This document shows positions 24,675-33,110 of a DNA stretch of 42,274 nucleotides, piece by piece. Under the pieces are notes generated by a model. It saw only the letters and a list, made by a program, of their open reading frames with translations. It was not told the DNA's origin and made no database searches. The DNA is from an uncultured Acetatifactor sp. (GTDB taxonomy: Bacteria > Bacillota > Clostridia > Lachnospirales > Lachnospiraceae), in NCBI GenBank assembly GCA_910587755.1, contig CAJUNZ010000004.1, positions 14,117 through 56,390 of the forward strand, given 5' to 3'. How positions within the stretch are numbered: position 1 is the first letter of the stretch; the number at the start of each line of letters is the position of its first letter. The position numbers and the translations under genes are program-made.

Positions 24675-24706
24675 GGGGCCGGGCACAATGCGTCCTTCCC
24701 GGCCCC
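24675..24706. terminator. GC-rich hairpin downstream of pgi
   Basis: GGGGCCGGG (24675-24683) pairs perfectly with CCCGGCCCC (24698-24706). There is no T-run on the minus strand, so it is a stable structure rather than a textbook terminator. It sits between pgi and the dehydrogenase gene. Confidence 0.5.
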
Positions 24707-24720
24707 TCTTCTGCAGTCTC

Positions 24721-26073
24721 TTATTTCAGACGTGCCAGCAGTTCCTCCCTCTGAGCCTCATAGCCGGGCTTTCCAAGGAGTGCAAACATATTCTTCTTAT
24801 AGCTCTCCACGCCGGGCTGATTGAAAGGATTCACCCCAAGCAGATAGCCGCTGACGCCGCAGGCAAACTCAAAGAAATAAAAGAGCTCGCCCAGGCAGAA
24901 CTCACTCACCTCCGGCACATTCACCATAAAGTTGGGCACCTGACCGTCGGTGTGAGCCAGAATGGTTCCGTTCATGGCGCTCTTGTTCACAAAGTCCACC
25001 GTCTTGCCCGCCAGATAGTTCAGGCCGTCCAGATCCACCGGTTCCTCCCCGATCTTGATCTCCTCCCTGGAAGTCTCCACATTGATCACGGTCTCAAACA
25101 TAATTCTTGCGCCGTCCTGGATAAACTGTCCCATGGAGTGGAGATCCGTGGTCAGATCCACGCTGGCAGGCAGCAGGCCCTTCTGATCCTTGCCCTCGCT
25201 CTCGCCGTAGAGCTGTTTCCACCACTCGGACACATAGTGTACGGCGGGCTCATAGTTTGCCAGAATCTCCACGCTCCTGCCCTTGCGGAGGAGGATATTG
25301 CGCAGTGCGGCGTACTGAAGGGCGTCATTGGTCTCGAAATCATTCTCCAGAGCTCTCTTCCTGCCGCTGGCAGCACCCTCCATAAGCTTGTCAATGTCCG
25401 CGCCGCTGACTGCAATGGGCAGCAGGCCCACGGCTGTGAGCACGGAAAAACGGCCCCCCACATCATCGGGCACCACGAAAGTCTCATAGCCTTCCTCGTC
25501 AGCCAGATGTTTCAGGCTGCCCCTGGACTTGTCGGTGGTGGCGTAGATCCTTCCCGCAGCCCCCTCCTTGCCGTACTTCTGCTCCAGGATTCCCTTGAAC
25601 ACCCGGAAAGCGATGGCAGGCTCTGTGGTGGTACCTGACTTGGAGATCATATTCACGGAGAAATCCCTGTCCCCGATGACGTCAATCAGATGCTTCAGGT
25701 AGGTGGAGCTGATGGAATTGCCGCAGAAATAAATCTCAGGAGTCTTCCTCTTGTCCTTGCCAAGCATGTTATAGAAGCTGTGGCCCAGGAATTCAATGGC
25801 CGCCCTGGCTCCCAGATAAGAGCCGCCGATGCCGATCACAAGCAGCACCTCCGACTCCTTCTGAATCTTCGCCGCCGCAGCCTTGATCCGGGCAAACTCT
25901 TCCTTGTCATAGTTCACGGGCAGATCAACCCACCCCAGAAAGTCATTGCCCGCGCCGTTTCTGGACACCAGCACTTCCTTTGCATCCAGGGCCAGCTTCT
26001 TCATGTAGCCGACTTCTTCTCCGGAGATAAAGGAACCAGCCTTGGAATAGTCAAATGTTACCTGTTTGCTCAT
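24721..26073 (-). CDS. pgi: glucose-6-phosphate isomerase
   Basis: A 450-residue glycolytic enzyme interconverting glucose-6-phosphate and fructose-6-phosphate; the length is standard for Firmicutes. Sugar-phosphate-binding motifs are present: VIGIGGSYLGARAAIEFL near residue 75, SKSGTTTEPAIAFR near 145, and the C-terminal QPGVESYKKNMFALL with the conserved Lys. The catalytic Glu region is FETVINVE-adjacent with QDGARIMF. The start at 26073 has GAGGAGA upstream; a longer frame to 26109 is not supported. It appears monocistronic. Confidence 0.97.
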   Translation of the reverse strand: MSKQVTFDYSKAGSFISGEEVGYMKKLALDAKEVLVSRNGAGNDFLGWVDLPVNYDKEEFARIKAAAAKIQKESEVLLVIGIGGSYLGARAAIEFLGHSFYNMLGKDKRKTPEIYFCGNSISSTYLKHLIDVIGDRDFSVNMISKSGTTTEPAIAFRVFKGILEQKYGKEGAAGRIYATTDKSRGSLKHLADEEGYETFVVPDDVGGRFSVLTAVGLLPIAVSGADIDKLMEGAASGRKRALENDFETNDALQYAALRNILLRKGRSVEILANYEPAVHYVSEWWKQLYGESEGKDQKGLLPASVDLTTDLHSMGQFIQDGARIMFETVINVETSREEIKIGEEPVDLDGLNYLAGKTVDFVNKSAMNGTILAHTDGQVPNFMVNVPEVSEFCLGELFYFFEFACGVSGYLLGVNPFNQPGVESYKKNMFALLGKPGYEAQREELLARLK

Positions 26074-26266
26074 ATCTCTCCTCATTTCTGCGCTGCCTTG
26101 CACAGCCACTTACAGACCAGGAACCGGCGAGGGCAGCGCAGGCCCCGGCTCCAGGGAAAGTCCCCGCCGGGGAAGCTTCCCAGATTTCTGCAGCTTTTTC
26201 CCTAGTGTAACAAAATTATATGGCAAATTCAAGCAAAATATGGAGAATTCCGGCGCCGAAACACCT

Positions 26267-27139
26267 TTAAGTGGTGAGAAACTCTTTTAACAGCGCCTCC
26301 AGCTCCTCCTCTGTCACCTCCGCCGTGTCCGCCGGGTCCACGGACTCCTGGGATTTGGCGGGCACGCCGTAAAAAGGCTCCGAAGAATCCGGGGATGCAG
26401 GCAGGGGCTCCGGCGCCGTGGGCTGTGCCTCCATCATGTCCTCCCCTCCTGCCGCAAGCCGGTTTCCTATGGGCATCAGCTCCACAGTGCGCTTAGGTCT
26501 GGGCTTTGCAGACCTGCTTCCCCTGCGGCCGCTCCGGTCCGGCCGGCCTCCCTGCACTCGGCCTATGACCTTCTCCTCCTCGAAAGCCACCTCCCCGTAC
26601 AGCATCTCAATATCCTGTCTGGTGACTTCGATCCGGGGGGAGAGATGATTTTCCAGATAGTCCACCAGATTCACCTTCAGAACCCGCTTCTTCCCCCGCA
26701 CATCCACCACGGTGGAGACACTGAAGTACAGGTACAGCCCGAAAAAACTCACAATGTAAAAGGGCAGGACCTCCCCCACCGTCCGTCCCATCACAATGCT
26801 TTTGCAGACCCCAATGCCGGAACAGACCACCGAAAGCAGCATCAGCTGCCCTGACAGGTGGTACATTGTCTCAAAGGAAAGATGCCCCAGAGCCATTCTG
26901 TTCAGGAACTTGTCCACAAAGATGGGAATATTCGCAACCCCGTTCCCCATCTGGTAGCAGCTGGCGAATTTTGTCTTGCACTGCTTCAGCAGCCTGTTCT
27001 CCGTGGAAGCCATATTGTCGGCCTCCTTTATCATATTCCGGTATAGCATCCCCAGAAAGACCCTGAGGACAATGCTGGCGCCCAGACAGACAAACATCAA
27101 TACCGTTATCAGTCTTTCCTCCTGAAACACACGAAACAT
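26267..27139 (-). CDS. uncharacterised membrane protein with a charged tail
   Basis: A 290-residue protein with three or four hydrophobic segments: residues about 10-30 (ITVLMFVCLGASIVLRVFLG) and segments around LMLLSVVCSGIGVC and PFYIVSFFGLYLYFSV. Then comes a long cytoplasmic tail with a basic patch (RPDRSGRRGSRSAKPRPKR) and an acidic C-terminus (TEEELEALLKEFL). The start at 27139 has GGAGG six bases upstream. I do not recognise a family. The gene stands alone between pgi and a divergent promoter. Confidence 0.7.
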   Translation of the reverse strand: MFRVFQEERLITVLMFVCLGASIVLRVFLGMLYRNMIKEADNMASTENRLLKQCKTKFASCYQMGNGVANIPIFVDKFLNRMALGHLSFETMYHLSGQLMLLSVVCSGIGVCKSIVMGRTVGEVLPFYIVSFFGLYLYFSVSTVVDVRGKKRVLKVNLVDYLENHLSPRIEVTRQDIEMLYGEVAFEEEKVIGRVQGGRPDRSGRRGSRSAKPRPKRTVELMPIGNRLAAGGEDMMEAQPTAPEPLPASPDSSEPFYGVPAKSQESVDPADTAEVTEEELEALLKEFLTT

Positions 27140-27394
27140 AGTGCACCTCCTCGCCCGATTAAGGAAACATCCCCGGATAACCTGCACAGGTCATTCTAAG
27201 ACAGTTCCTCAGCAAAACATTATGTATGAAGCTTTGTCCCGTAACCACAGTATAGCGTAAAAATGCCTGTCATGACAGACATTTCCATCGCATTTTTCCC
27301 TGCCTGTTCGACAAAAAAACAGAAATTGTGCAGACAGGGCAACCGGCCCATTGCCGGGGCAATAAATTCCGGAAAAAATCCTGCCATCATCTGA

Positions 27395-27423
27395 TTGCAG
27401 AATGGACCAAAATCTGATAGAAT
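27395..27423 (+). promoter_or_regulatory. promoter of the TSCPD-murG pair
   Basis: TTGCAG (27395-27400), 17-bp spacer, TAGAAT (27418-27423). The TSCPD gene starts 33 bp farther on, after AAGGAG. Confidence 0.65.
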
Positions 27424-27456
27424 ATACCATAACATAAAAGTAAGGAGATAATTTCC

Positions 27457-27702
27457 ATGAATACACTGAAATACAAGACAAAAGGAACCTGTTCCCAGCA
27501 GATCGACATTGAACTGAAAGACGGTGTCATTGACTCCGTGAAATTCACCGGCGGGTGCAACGGCAACCTGCAGGGAGTCAGCGCCCTTGTGAAGGGCATG
27601 AAGCCGGAAGAGGCCATCTCCAAGCTCAAAGGCATCCGCTGCGGCATGAAGCCCACCTCCTGCCCTGACCAGCTTGCCCTGGCCCTGGAAGAAATGTTAT
27701 GA
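27457..27702 (+). CDS. TSCPD-domain protein (TIGR03905 type)
   Basis: An 81-residue protein matching the small stand-alone TSCPD family: YKTKGTCSQQIDIELKDG, then FTGGCNGNLQGVSALVKGM, then RCGMKPTSCPDQLALAL. The conserved Cys residues could bind a metal. The same domain occurs at the C-terminus of some class II ribonucleotide reductases, but the stand-alone function is unknown. AAGGAG precedes the ATG. The stop overlaps the murG start (ATGA), implying co-translation. Confidence 0.9.
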   Translation: MNTLKYKTKGTCSQQIDIELKDGVIDSVKFTGGCNGNLQGVSALVKGMKPEEAISKLKGIRCGMKPTSCPDQLALALEEML

Positions 27703-28763
27703 AAAAGATCGTGCTCACAGGCGGGGGCAGCGCCGGGCATGTGACCCCAAATATCGCCCTGATCCCTTCCCTGAAGGAAGCGGGTTTTGAGATCACCTAT
27801 ATGGGCTCCTATGACGGCATCGAAAAAAAGCTCATAGGGGATTTTGAGCTACCCTATGTGGGTATCTCCACAGGAAAATTCCGACGCTACCTGGATCTGA
27901 AAAATTTTACAGATCCCTTCCGGGTGCTGAAAGGATTTGTGGAAGCCAAGAAATTCCTCCGGGGCTACAGACCGGATGTGGTTTTTTCCAAGGGAGGTTT
28001 TGTGTCGGTTCCCGTGGTGCGGGCGGCGGCCACCCTGGGCATTCCCTGCATTATCCACGAGTCCGACATGACTCCCGGCCTGGCCAACAAGATGTGCATT
28101 CCCGTGGCCAGAAAGGTGTGCTGCAATTTTCCGGAGACCCTGAAACAGCTTCCCCCGGACAAGTGTGTGCTGACCGGCTCCCCCATCCGGGCTGAGCTAG
28201 CCCAGGGCAGCCGTCTGGCAGGGCTCAATCTCTGCGGGTTCAGCGCCAACAAGCCGGTGATTATGGTGATCGGAGGCAGTCTGGGGGCGGCCAGCGTGAA
28301 CAAAGCCATCAGGGACGCCCTGCCCAAACTTCTGATGGATTTTCAGGTGGTACACCTGTGCGGCAAGGACAAGGTGGATAACCTGCTTCTGAATACCTCG
28401 GGCTACAAGCAGTTTGAATATGTCAAGGCGGAGCTGAAAGATCTCTTCGCCATGGCGGATCTGGTGGTCTCCCGGGCAGGGGCCAACGCCATCTGCGAAC
28501 TGCTTGCCCTGAAAAAGCCCAATATCCTGATCCCTCTTCCCGCCTCCAGCAGCCGGGGAGATCAGCTACTCAACGCCAGGTCCTTTGAGGCCCAGGGCTT
28601 TTCCCTTGTGGTCAGCGAGGATGAACTGACTACCGAAATGCTGGTGGACAAAGTGCACGAGCTGTATTTTTCCAGGCAGACCTTCCGGGACGCCATGAGC
28701 GGCAGCGGGCAGATGGATTCCATCAAGACAATTATGGGACTGATCAAAGAAGCCGCGGCTTAA
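27699..28763 (+). CDS. murG: UDP-GlcNAc:lipid I N-acetylglucosaminyltransferase (MurG)
   Basis: A 354-residue GT28 enzyme that adds GlcNAc to undecaprenyl-linked muramyl-pentapeptide (lipid I) at the inner membrane face, forming lipid II. The N-terminal glycine loops GGGSAGHVTPN and the membrane/acceptor region GIPCIIHESDMTPGLANKM are present. The C-terminal UDP-GlcNAc site has GGSLGAASVN and LVVSRAGANAICELLALKKPNI. It sits outside any division/wall cluster, coupled only to the TSCPD gene. The length is normal. Confidence 0.94.
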   Translation: MKKIVLTGGGSAGHVTPNIALIPSLKEAGFEITYMGSYDGIEKKLIGDFELPYVGISTGKFRRYLDLKNFTDPFRVLKGFVEAKKFLRGYRPDVVFSKGGFVSVPVVRAAATLGIPCIIHESDMTPGLANKMCIPVARKVCCNFPETLKQLPPDKCVLTGSPIRAELAQGSRLAGLNLCGFSANKPVIMVIGGSLGAASVNKAIRDALPKLLMDFQVVHLCGKDKVDNLLLNTSGYKQFEYVKAELKDLFAMADLVVSRAGANAICELLALKKPNILIPLPASSSRGDQLLNARSFEAQGFSLVVSEDELTTEMLVDKVHELYFSRQTFRDAMSGSGQMDSIKTIMGLIKEAAA

Positions 28764-28786
28764 CTGCCGCGGCTTCCGCCATTTTT
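28751..28786 (+). terminator. murG terminator
   Basis: AGCCGCGGC (28751-28759) and GCCGCGGCT (28766-28774) form a 9-bp stem with the murG stop codon in the loop. ATTTTT follows at 28781-28786. Confidence 0.85.
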
Positions 28787-28818
28787 CACTCTCTAAGAAA
28801 ACTGCCTGAAATCTGCTT

Positions 28819-29379
28819 TTACATCAGCTCTTCGTCATATGCCGCCCTTCCTCCGCCGATAAACTTTGGCCTGGTGCGGGCGCAGACCACCCGGGCGTTC
28901 CCAATCTGACTGCTTTGCAGCCGCAGGGGCACCGCCACCTCCCGCAGGTGCATGCCTATAAGGGTATCCCCGATATCCATCCCCACATGGGCTCTCACAT
29001 GCTCCACCGCCACCGGATGAGCAAACGCCCCGTATGCCGCCGTGGCAAAGGATCCCCCTGCCTTGGGGGCGGGCACCACATTCACAATCTCACAGTTATA
29101 CCGCCGGGCTGCCTCTTCTTCCAGGATCAGAGCCCGGTTGAGATGCTCGCAGCACTGGGCCGCCAGATAAACTCCGGACTCTCCCGCCGCCTTCAGGATC
29201 CCTTCCAGCACCCTCTGTGCCAGTTCCGGGCAGGAATCCGTGCCTATGGCGGCTCCTGCCACCTCGCTGGTGGAACAGCCCACCACAAAAATATCACCTC
29301 TTCCCACATGTGCCTTGTCAAGAAGTTCTCTTGCCGCTCTGTACGCCTGTTCCCCTGCCATTTTCATTTCTTCTGTCAT
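28819..29379 (-). CDS. TIGR01440/UPF0340 (YwlG-like) protein
   Basis: A 186-residue soluble protein of a conserved Firmicute family with unknown biochemical function. Characteristic segments are FVVGCSTSEVAGAAIG near residue 35, CCEHLNRALILEEEAA near 80, VPAPKAGGSFATAAY near 105, and HVGMDIGDTLIGMHL near 135. Start at the ATG at 29379, where GGAGG lies upstream; the longer frame to 29511 has no site. It converges with murG and diverges from the YtaF-like gene. Confidence 0.9.
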   Translation of the reverse strand: MTEEMKMAGEQAYRAARELLDKAHVGRGDIFVVGCSTSEVAGAAIGTDSCPELAQRVLEGILKAAGESGVYLAAQCCEHLNRALILEEEAARRYNCEIVNVVPAPKAGGSFATAAYGAFAHPVAVEHVRAHVGMDIGDTLIGMHLREVAVPLRLQSSQIGNARVVCARTRPKFIGGGRAAYDEELM

Positions 29380-29530
29380 TCTGACCTCCAAATCCTTTTT
29401 CCCATGCCTGCCCTGCCGACCCAGCGGCCGCTGTTCTGCCGTTCCCTTTGCATGCCTGCTCTGCCGGCTCTCACACTTCAATTTCCCTGGAATATAGTAA
29501 AGAGAAATCAATCATTGTGGGAGAAACCTT

Positions 29531-30115
29531 ATGATCACTGCCTCTCTCCTGTTTGGGATATCCGCAAGCCTGGATGCCCTGCTTGTAGGCGTCAGCTACG
29601 GCATCCGGGGAATCCGCATCAGGCTCTGGCAGAACCTGGCCATCAGCCTTGTGACCCTCCTGGGAACCTGCCTGTCCGTGGGCCTGGGACACCGGATGGC
29701 CGCTTTCCTCCCTGATTCTGTCAGCAGCTGCGCCGGAAGCCTTGTCCTGGTTCTCCTGGGCCTTTATTATATCTCCAAATGGGTGAAAACATTCCTGAAA
29801 AACTGCCAAAAGGAGCCTGGGGCCGACTGCTGCACGGCCTCCCTGCCAGAACCTGCCGCCGGGCTGCGGCCTCCGGAAGTGCTGGCCCTGAGCATGACCC
29901 TGTCCCTGAACAACTTAAGCGCAGGACTCAGCGCCAGTCTGGCCGGGCTGCCCCTGATTCCCGCGGCCATCTCCACACTGGCCTGTTCGGTGCTCTTCCT
30001 GGCCGCCGGCAACCGTCTGGGAGGTCACTCCCTTCTGCAGCTTGCCGGCCGGGCAACGGACCTGCTCTCCGGTCTACTGCTCATCGGCCTGGGCCTGGTA
30101 CAGCTTTTTTTCTAA
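29531..30115 (+). CDS. ytaF: YtaF/MntP-family membrane protein
   Basis: A 194-residue protein with about six membrane segments in two halves. The N-terminal SLDALLVGVSYGIRGIRI and the second-half SLNNLSAGLSASLAG correspond to the paired Asp/Asn-containing helices of the MntP manganese-exporter superfamily. The first half resembles YtaF, a sporulation-associated branch. The Asp of the second half reads Asn here, as is common in YtaF-like members. A terminator follows. The next gene is a germination protein, consistent with a sporulation context. Confidence 0.75.
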   Translation: MITASLLFGISASLDALLVGVSYGIRGIRIRLWQNLAISLVTLLGTCLSVGLGHRMAAFLPDSVSSCAGSLVLVLLGLYYISKWVKTFLKNCQKEPGADCCTASLPEPAAGLRPPEVLALSMTLSLNNLSAGLSASLAGLPLIPAAISTLACSVLFLAAGNRLGGHSLLQLAGRATDLLSGLLLIGLGLVQLFF

Positions 30116-30136
30116 ACACCGCCGGAAGGCTATGTG

Positions 30137-30159
30137 GAAAGCACAGTGCTTTCTTCTTT
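30137..30159 (+). terminator. terminator after the YtaF-like gene
   Basis: GAAAGCA (30137-30143) pairs with TGCTTTC (30147-30153), followed by TTCTTTTTG. A second, separate 9-bp hairpin (GAAACAGGT/ACCTGTTTC, 30164-30186) lies just beyond without a T-run. Confidence 0.65.
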
Positions 30160-30271
30160 TTGTGAAACAGGTTCCGCACCTGTTTCGCGTACATAGGGAA
30201 TTGTCTCTTTTTGACGGTTCCTGAAAAATTCCCCCTGGATACGCTTCTTCTCTATTATCACTCCTCTTCCC

Positions 30272-30300
30272 GCATAAAATCAAGTTTTCTGTACAAAATA
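30272..30300 (+). promoter_or_regulatory. sigma-G-like promoter of the germination gene
   Basis: GCATA (30272-30276) is separated by 17 bp from CAAAATA (30294-30300), resembling the forespore sigma-G pattern (GNATA, then CATNNTA). The assigned ATG is 28 bp downstream, after AAAGGTGG. No sigma-A promoter of comparable quality was seen. Confidence 0.5.
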
Positions 30301-30327
30301 ATTTTTATTTGCAAAGGTGGAGACAGC

Positions 30328-31776
30328 ATGACTGCATTATCAAAGGTCTTATCGGAAAATATCAGCTATATTGAAAGCAGGCTCCCTGTGGGGACAAGCT
30401 TTGACTTTATGACCAGGCGCCTGCTCCTGGGAGAGACGCCCTGCTATTTTATCGGGATCAACGGTTTCTGTAAAACGGAGGTTCTGCAGCAGATCCTGGC
30501 GGAAATGCAGAATCCCCTGGTGTCCGACAGCCCTGTGGAAGATATTGTGCGCTACATGGACAGCCGTATCGGGTATGCCCAGGCCTCCCTGGCGGACTCC
30601 TGGGAGGATATTGTCCGCAGCCTGCTCAGCGGACCTGCGGTGCTGCTGGTGGACGGCTTTGCCCAGGGCATACTCATAGACGTGCGCACCTACCCCTCCA
30701 GGGGTGTGGCGGAACCGGATCTGGAGCGGGCCACCAGGGGAGCCCGGGACGGTTTTGTAGAGACACTTCTGTCCAATGCCAACCTGATCCGCCGCAGGGT
30801 GCGCTCTCCCGGCCTGTGTTTTGCCATGCACTCTGTGGGCACGGAGAGCAGAACCGATGTGGCTGTGGCCTACCTGGAGGGCACCGTAAACCGGGATCTT
30901 CTGGACACCCTTTCCGCCGCCCTGGACTCCCTCCAGGCCACCGCTCTGACCATGGGGGCCACAAGCCTGGAGGAACTTCTGGTGCGTAAAAGGTGGTGGA
31001 ACCCTCTGCCCAGCATACAGATGACCGAGCGCCCGGACGTGGCCTGCAGCTACCTGTCCGAGGGGCATATCCTGGTACTGGTGGACAACTCCCCCCAGGT
31101 GCTGATCCTGCCCTGCACCATCTTTCAGTTTACCCAGAACCCGGAAGACTACTATAAAAGCCCCCCGGTAGGCACCTACTTCCGTCTGGTGCGCTTTTTA
31201 TGCATCCCTGTGAGCCTGGCACTGATGCCCCTGTTTCTTCTGGCCGCCGCATACTATCCGGACCTGGCCCAAAGCTGGGGCCTCCTGTCCCAGGACGGCA
31301 TGACGCCCCAAAGGCTCTTCTTCTATGTTCTGGCGGTGGAATTTTTACTGGATCTGTTCAAGTACTCCTCCTCCCTTAGCTCGGGAAGATTCTCCGGCTC
31401 CCTGTCCATTGTGGGGGGACTGATCATAGGGGATGTGGCCGTAAGCCTGAACTGGGCCTCGGTGGAAGTGCTCTTCTATGCCGCTGTGACGCTTTTGGCC
31501 TCCCTGGCCATCACGGACACGGAATTCAGCGACGCCATCCGTCTGTACCGGATTCTGATGCTGGTGGCCACCGGATTTTTCGGCCTTCCAGGTTTTGCGG
31601 TCTCTCTGGCGCTGGTGGTCCTGTCGGCTGCCACCACCCCCACCTTCGGAGGCTTCAGCTACTTCTGGCCCCTGTTTCCCTTTAACGGAAAAGCCCTCTC
31701 CAGGCTGCTGCTGCGAAGTCCCACTTTCAAGGCACAGCCCGCCACCACCTGGAGCCGTGGAAAAGTGCACAAATGA
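30328..31776 (+). CDS. GerA/SpoVAF-family spore germination protein
   Basis: A 482-residue protein of the GerA A-subunit family. A soluble N-terminal region (about 1-280) includes GPAVLLVDGFAQGILIDVRTYPSRGV and EPDLERATRGARDGFVETL-type landmarks. Five or so C-terminal membrane segments include KYSSSLSSGRFSGSLSIVGG. No B or C receptor subunits are adjacent, and the size fits SpoVAF, which sits in the spore inner membrane and amplifies germinant signalling. A lone GerA-A homologue is the alternative. ATG at 30328 follows AAAGGTGG; the longer frame from 30211 is not supported. Confidence 0.88.
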   Translation: MTALSKVLSENISYIESRLPVGTSFDFMTRRLLLGETPCYFIGINGFCKTEVLQQILAEMQNPLVSDSPVEDIVRYMDSRIGYAQASLADSWEDIVRSLLSGPAVLLVDGFAQGILIDVRTYPSRGVAEPDLERATRGARDGFVETLLSNANLIRRRVRSPGLCFAMHSVGTESRTDVAVAYLEGTVNRDLLDTLSAALDSLQATALTMGATSLEELLVRKRWWNPLPSIQMTERPDVACSYLSEGHILVLVDNSPQVLILPCTIFQFTQNPEDYYKSPPVGTYFRLVRFLCIPVSLALMPLFLLAAAYYPDLAQSWGLLSQDGMTPQRLFFYVLAVEFLLDLFKYSSSLSSGRFSGSLSIVGGLIIGDVAVSLNWASVEVLFYAAVTLLASLAITDTEFSDAIRLYRILMLVATGFFGLPGFAVSLALVVLSAATTPTFGGFSYFWPLFPFNGKALSRLLLRSPTFKAQPATTWSRGKVHK

Positions 31777-31953
31777 CGGTTTTATGGAATTACAACAACA
31801 TGCCTCTGCTGCTTGCTGAGCTGGTGTCTCAGGGGCTGGCTGACCCTGACCCTCTGTCTGAGCCGGTGTCAAAAAGCCGGGGGAGTCTGACCTGCTGCCT
31901 GAGAACCGCTCTGTTTTGCCGTTGTCCGGGAATCACCCTGGACTCGAAGTCCT

Positions 31954-32652
31954 TCACGGAGTAAAAGTTCGTCGGCCACACTGTGGATTCCGCCTCAGCG
32001 GTTTTTGGCGTCTCTTTCGCTTCCAGGGCAGATTCCGCTGAGGACTCTCTACCTTTGCCTCAGATTCGGACTTTGGCAAGCCACTCTCCTGACTGCTGCC
32101 GTTTCCATCCTGACTGCTCCCGGCATCCGCCACAGCCGCCCGAACTCTGCCGTCACCTTCATTTCCAATTCCACAGCCGGTGATGACACCTGCCGCAATT
32201 ACTGTGAACAATAATACAGTCACAACAGAGTTGTCCCTCATGGCCTTTTCCCTGGCCTCATACTCCATGCGTAATTGTTTGTCCTGACTGATGATCTGCA
32301 GCTGCCTGTAGGCGCTGTCAATATAAGGATCCTTTTCTGCGATCATATCAAACTCCTCCTTTTCCTCCGCATTGATAAACTTGGCCCAGAGTTCCAGCTT
32401 CGTGTAGCTTTCCTTCACAGGAAGCTTGGGAAGCTCAATCACATGGAATTCCATTTTGTCTGTATACCTGAAGTGGCGGGTATCCTCCATGCTCCGGCCA
32501 CTTACTCCGATAACGAAATCCACTCTGCGAGACAAGGATATATCCGGGATGGCTACCACATTGGTGAGAATGCTGAGCGTTCTGACGATGCAGCAAGATG
32601 GCTCCTGCAAAGTCAACGGATACTGCACCTGCGGAGCGGGATGCATGGCCAC
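31954..32652 (-). pseudogene. chimeric remnant: Rpn/PD-(D/E)XK transposase-type nuclease joined to a lipoprotein signal
   Basis: One frame joins unrelated pieces. The middle (RYTDKMEFHVIELPKLPV through EYEAREKAMRD) matches the C-terminal part of Rpn-type recombination-promoting nucleases, whose catalytic N-terminus is missing. Directly after it comes VVTVLLFTVIAAGVITGCG, a lipoprotein signal with lipobox, and a Ser/Glu-rich spacer. At about 32043 the sensible reading moves to another frame (AESALEAKETPKTAEAES and onward to a stop near 31838). Deletion fusion plus frameshift is the simplest reading. The 31777-32836 stretch contains no intact gene that I can identify. Confidence 0.5.
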
Positions 32653-32762
32653 AGCCTGCAGAAAGGACGCTGGACAGCAGCTATACCTTCCGCTGCCAGA
32701 TCGCAGCAGTTAATGATATTAAAGCATATATGGGGACAGCTAATCAGAATACACAGCAATAA
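32598..32762 (+). CDS. possible small ORF or 3' fragment
   Basis: A 54-codon plus-strand frame from ATG at 32598 to TAA at 32760-32762 reads like the C-terminus of an exported protein (MAPAKSTDTAPAERD, then AERTLDSSYTFRCQIAAVND). No Shine-Dalgarno is obvious and an in-frame stop lies just upstream. It overlaps the start of the minus-strand remnant. I list it as a likely gene fragment in a decayed region. Confidence 0.2.
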   Translation: MAPAKSTDTAPAERDAWPQPAERTLDSSYTFRCQIAAVNDIKAYMGTANQNTQQ

Positions 32763-32774
32763 AACGTGATAACA

Positions 32775-32825
32775 GAAAAAAGCCTCAAACCCGTGAATTT
32801 CCTAAAAAATCCTTGATTTGTGACT
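32775..32825 (-). terminator. terminator after tRNA-Gly(GCC)
   Basis: On the minus strand AGTCACAAATC (32825 leftwards) pairs with GGGTTTGAGGCT, ending in TTTTTT (32780-32775), with one mismatch and two G-U pairs. The loop sequence resembles that of the terminator behind the second tRNA-Gly at 39859-39913. Confidence 0.65.
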
Positions 32826-32836
32826 TTTTTATCTAG

Positions 32837-32909
32837 AGCGATAGACGGGACTCGAACCCGCGATTTCCACCTTGGCAAGGTGGCGCTCTACCAACTGAGC
32901 CACTATCGC
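32837..32909 (-). tRNA. tRNA-Gly (anticodon GCC)
   Basis: A 73-nt cloverleaf on the minus strand. The acceptor GCGATAG pairs with CTATCGC, discriminator T. The anticodon stem CCACC/GGTGG encloses TTGCCAA, giving GCC. The T-arm GCGGGTTCGAGTCCCGT is canonical. CCA is not encoded. Confidence 0.96.
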
Positions 32910-33110
32910 ATAACACTTGATGCCTGTATGTTCTCTGCATCAAACATATTCAGTATAAAGGATACCCCGCTTTTTGTCAAGGGTTAAATAAAAATTTTTT
33001 TTGAATTATTTTCCAAAAAGATTTCATGATACCCTTGGGCCAGATTCAGACTGCACAGCCTGCCATGCACCCTTCATTTGGCCCAAATCTTCCACAATCA
33101 GCACCGACTT

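Noticed and set aside
33035..33086. TTGGGCCA/TGGCCCAA pairing as terminator of the ABC operon
   Set aside because: The loop is about 36 nt and no T-run follows on the minus strand.
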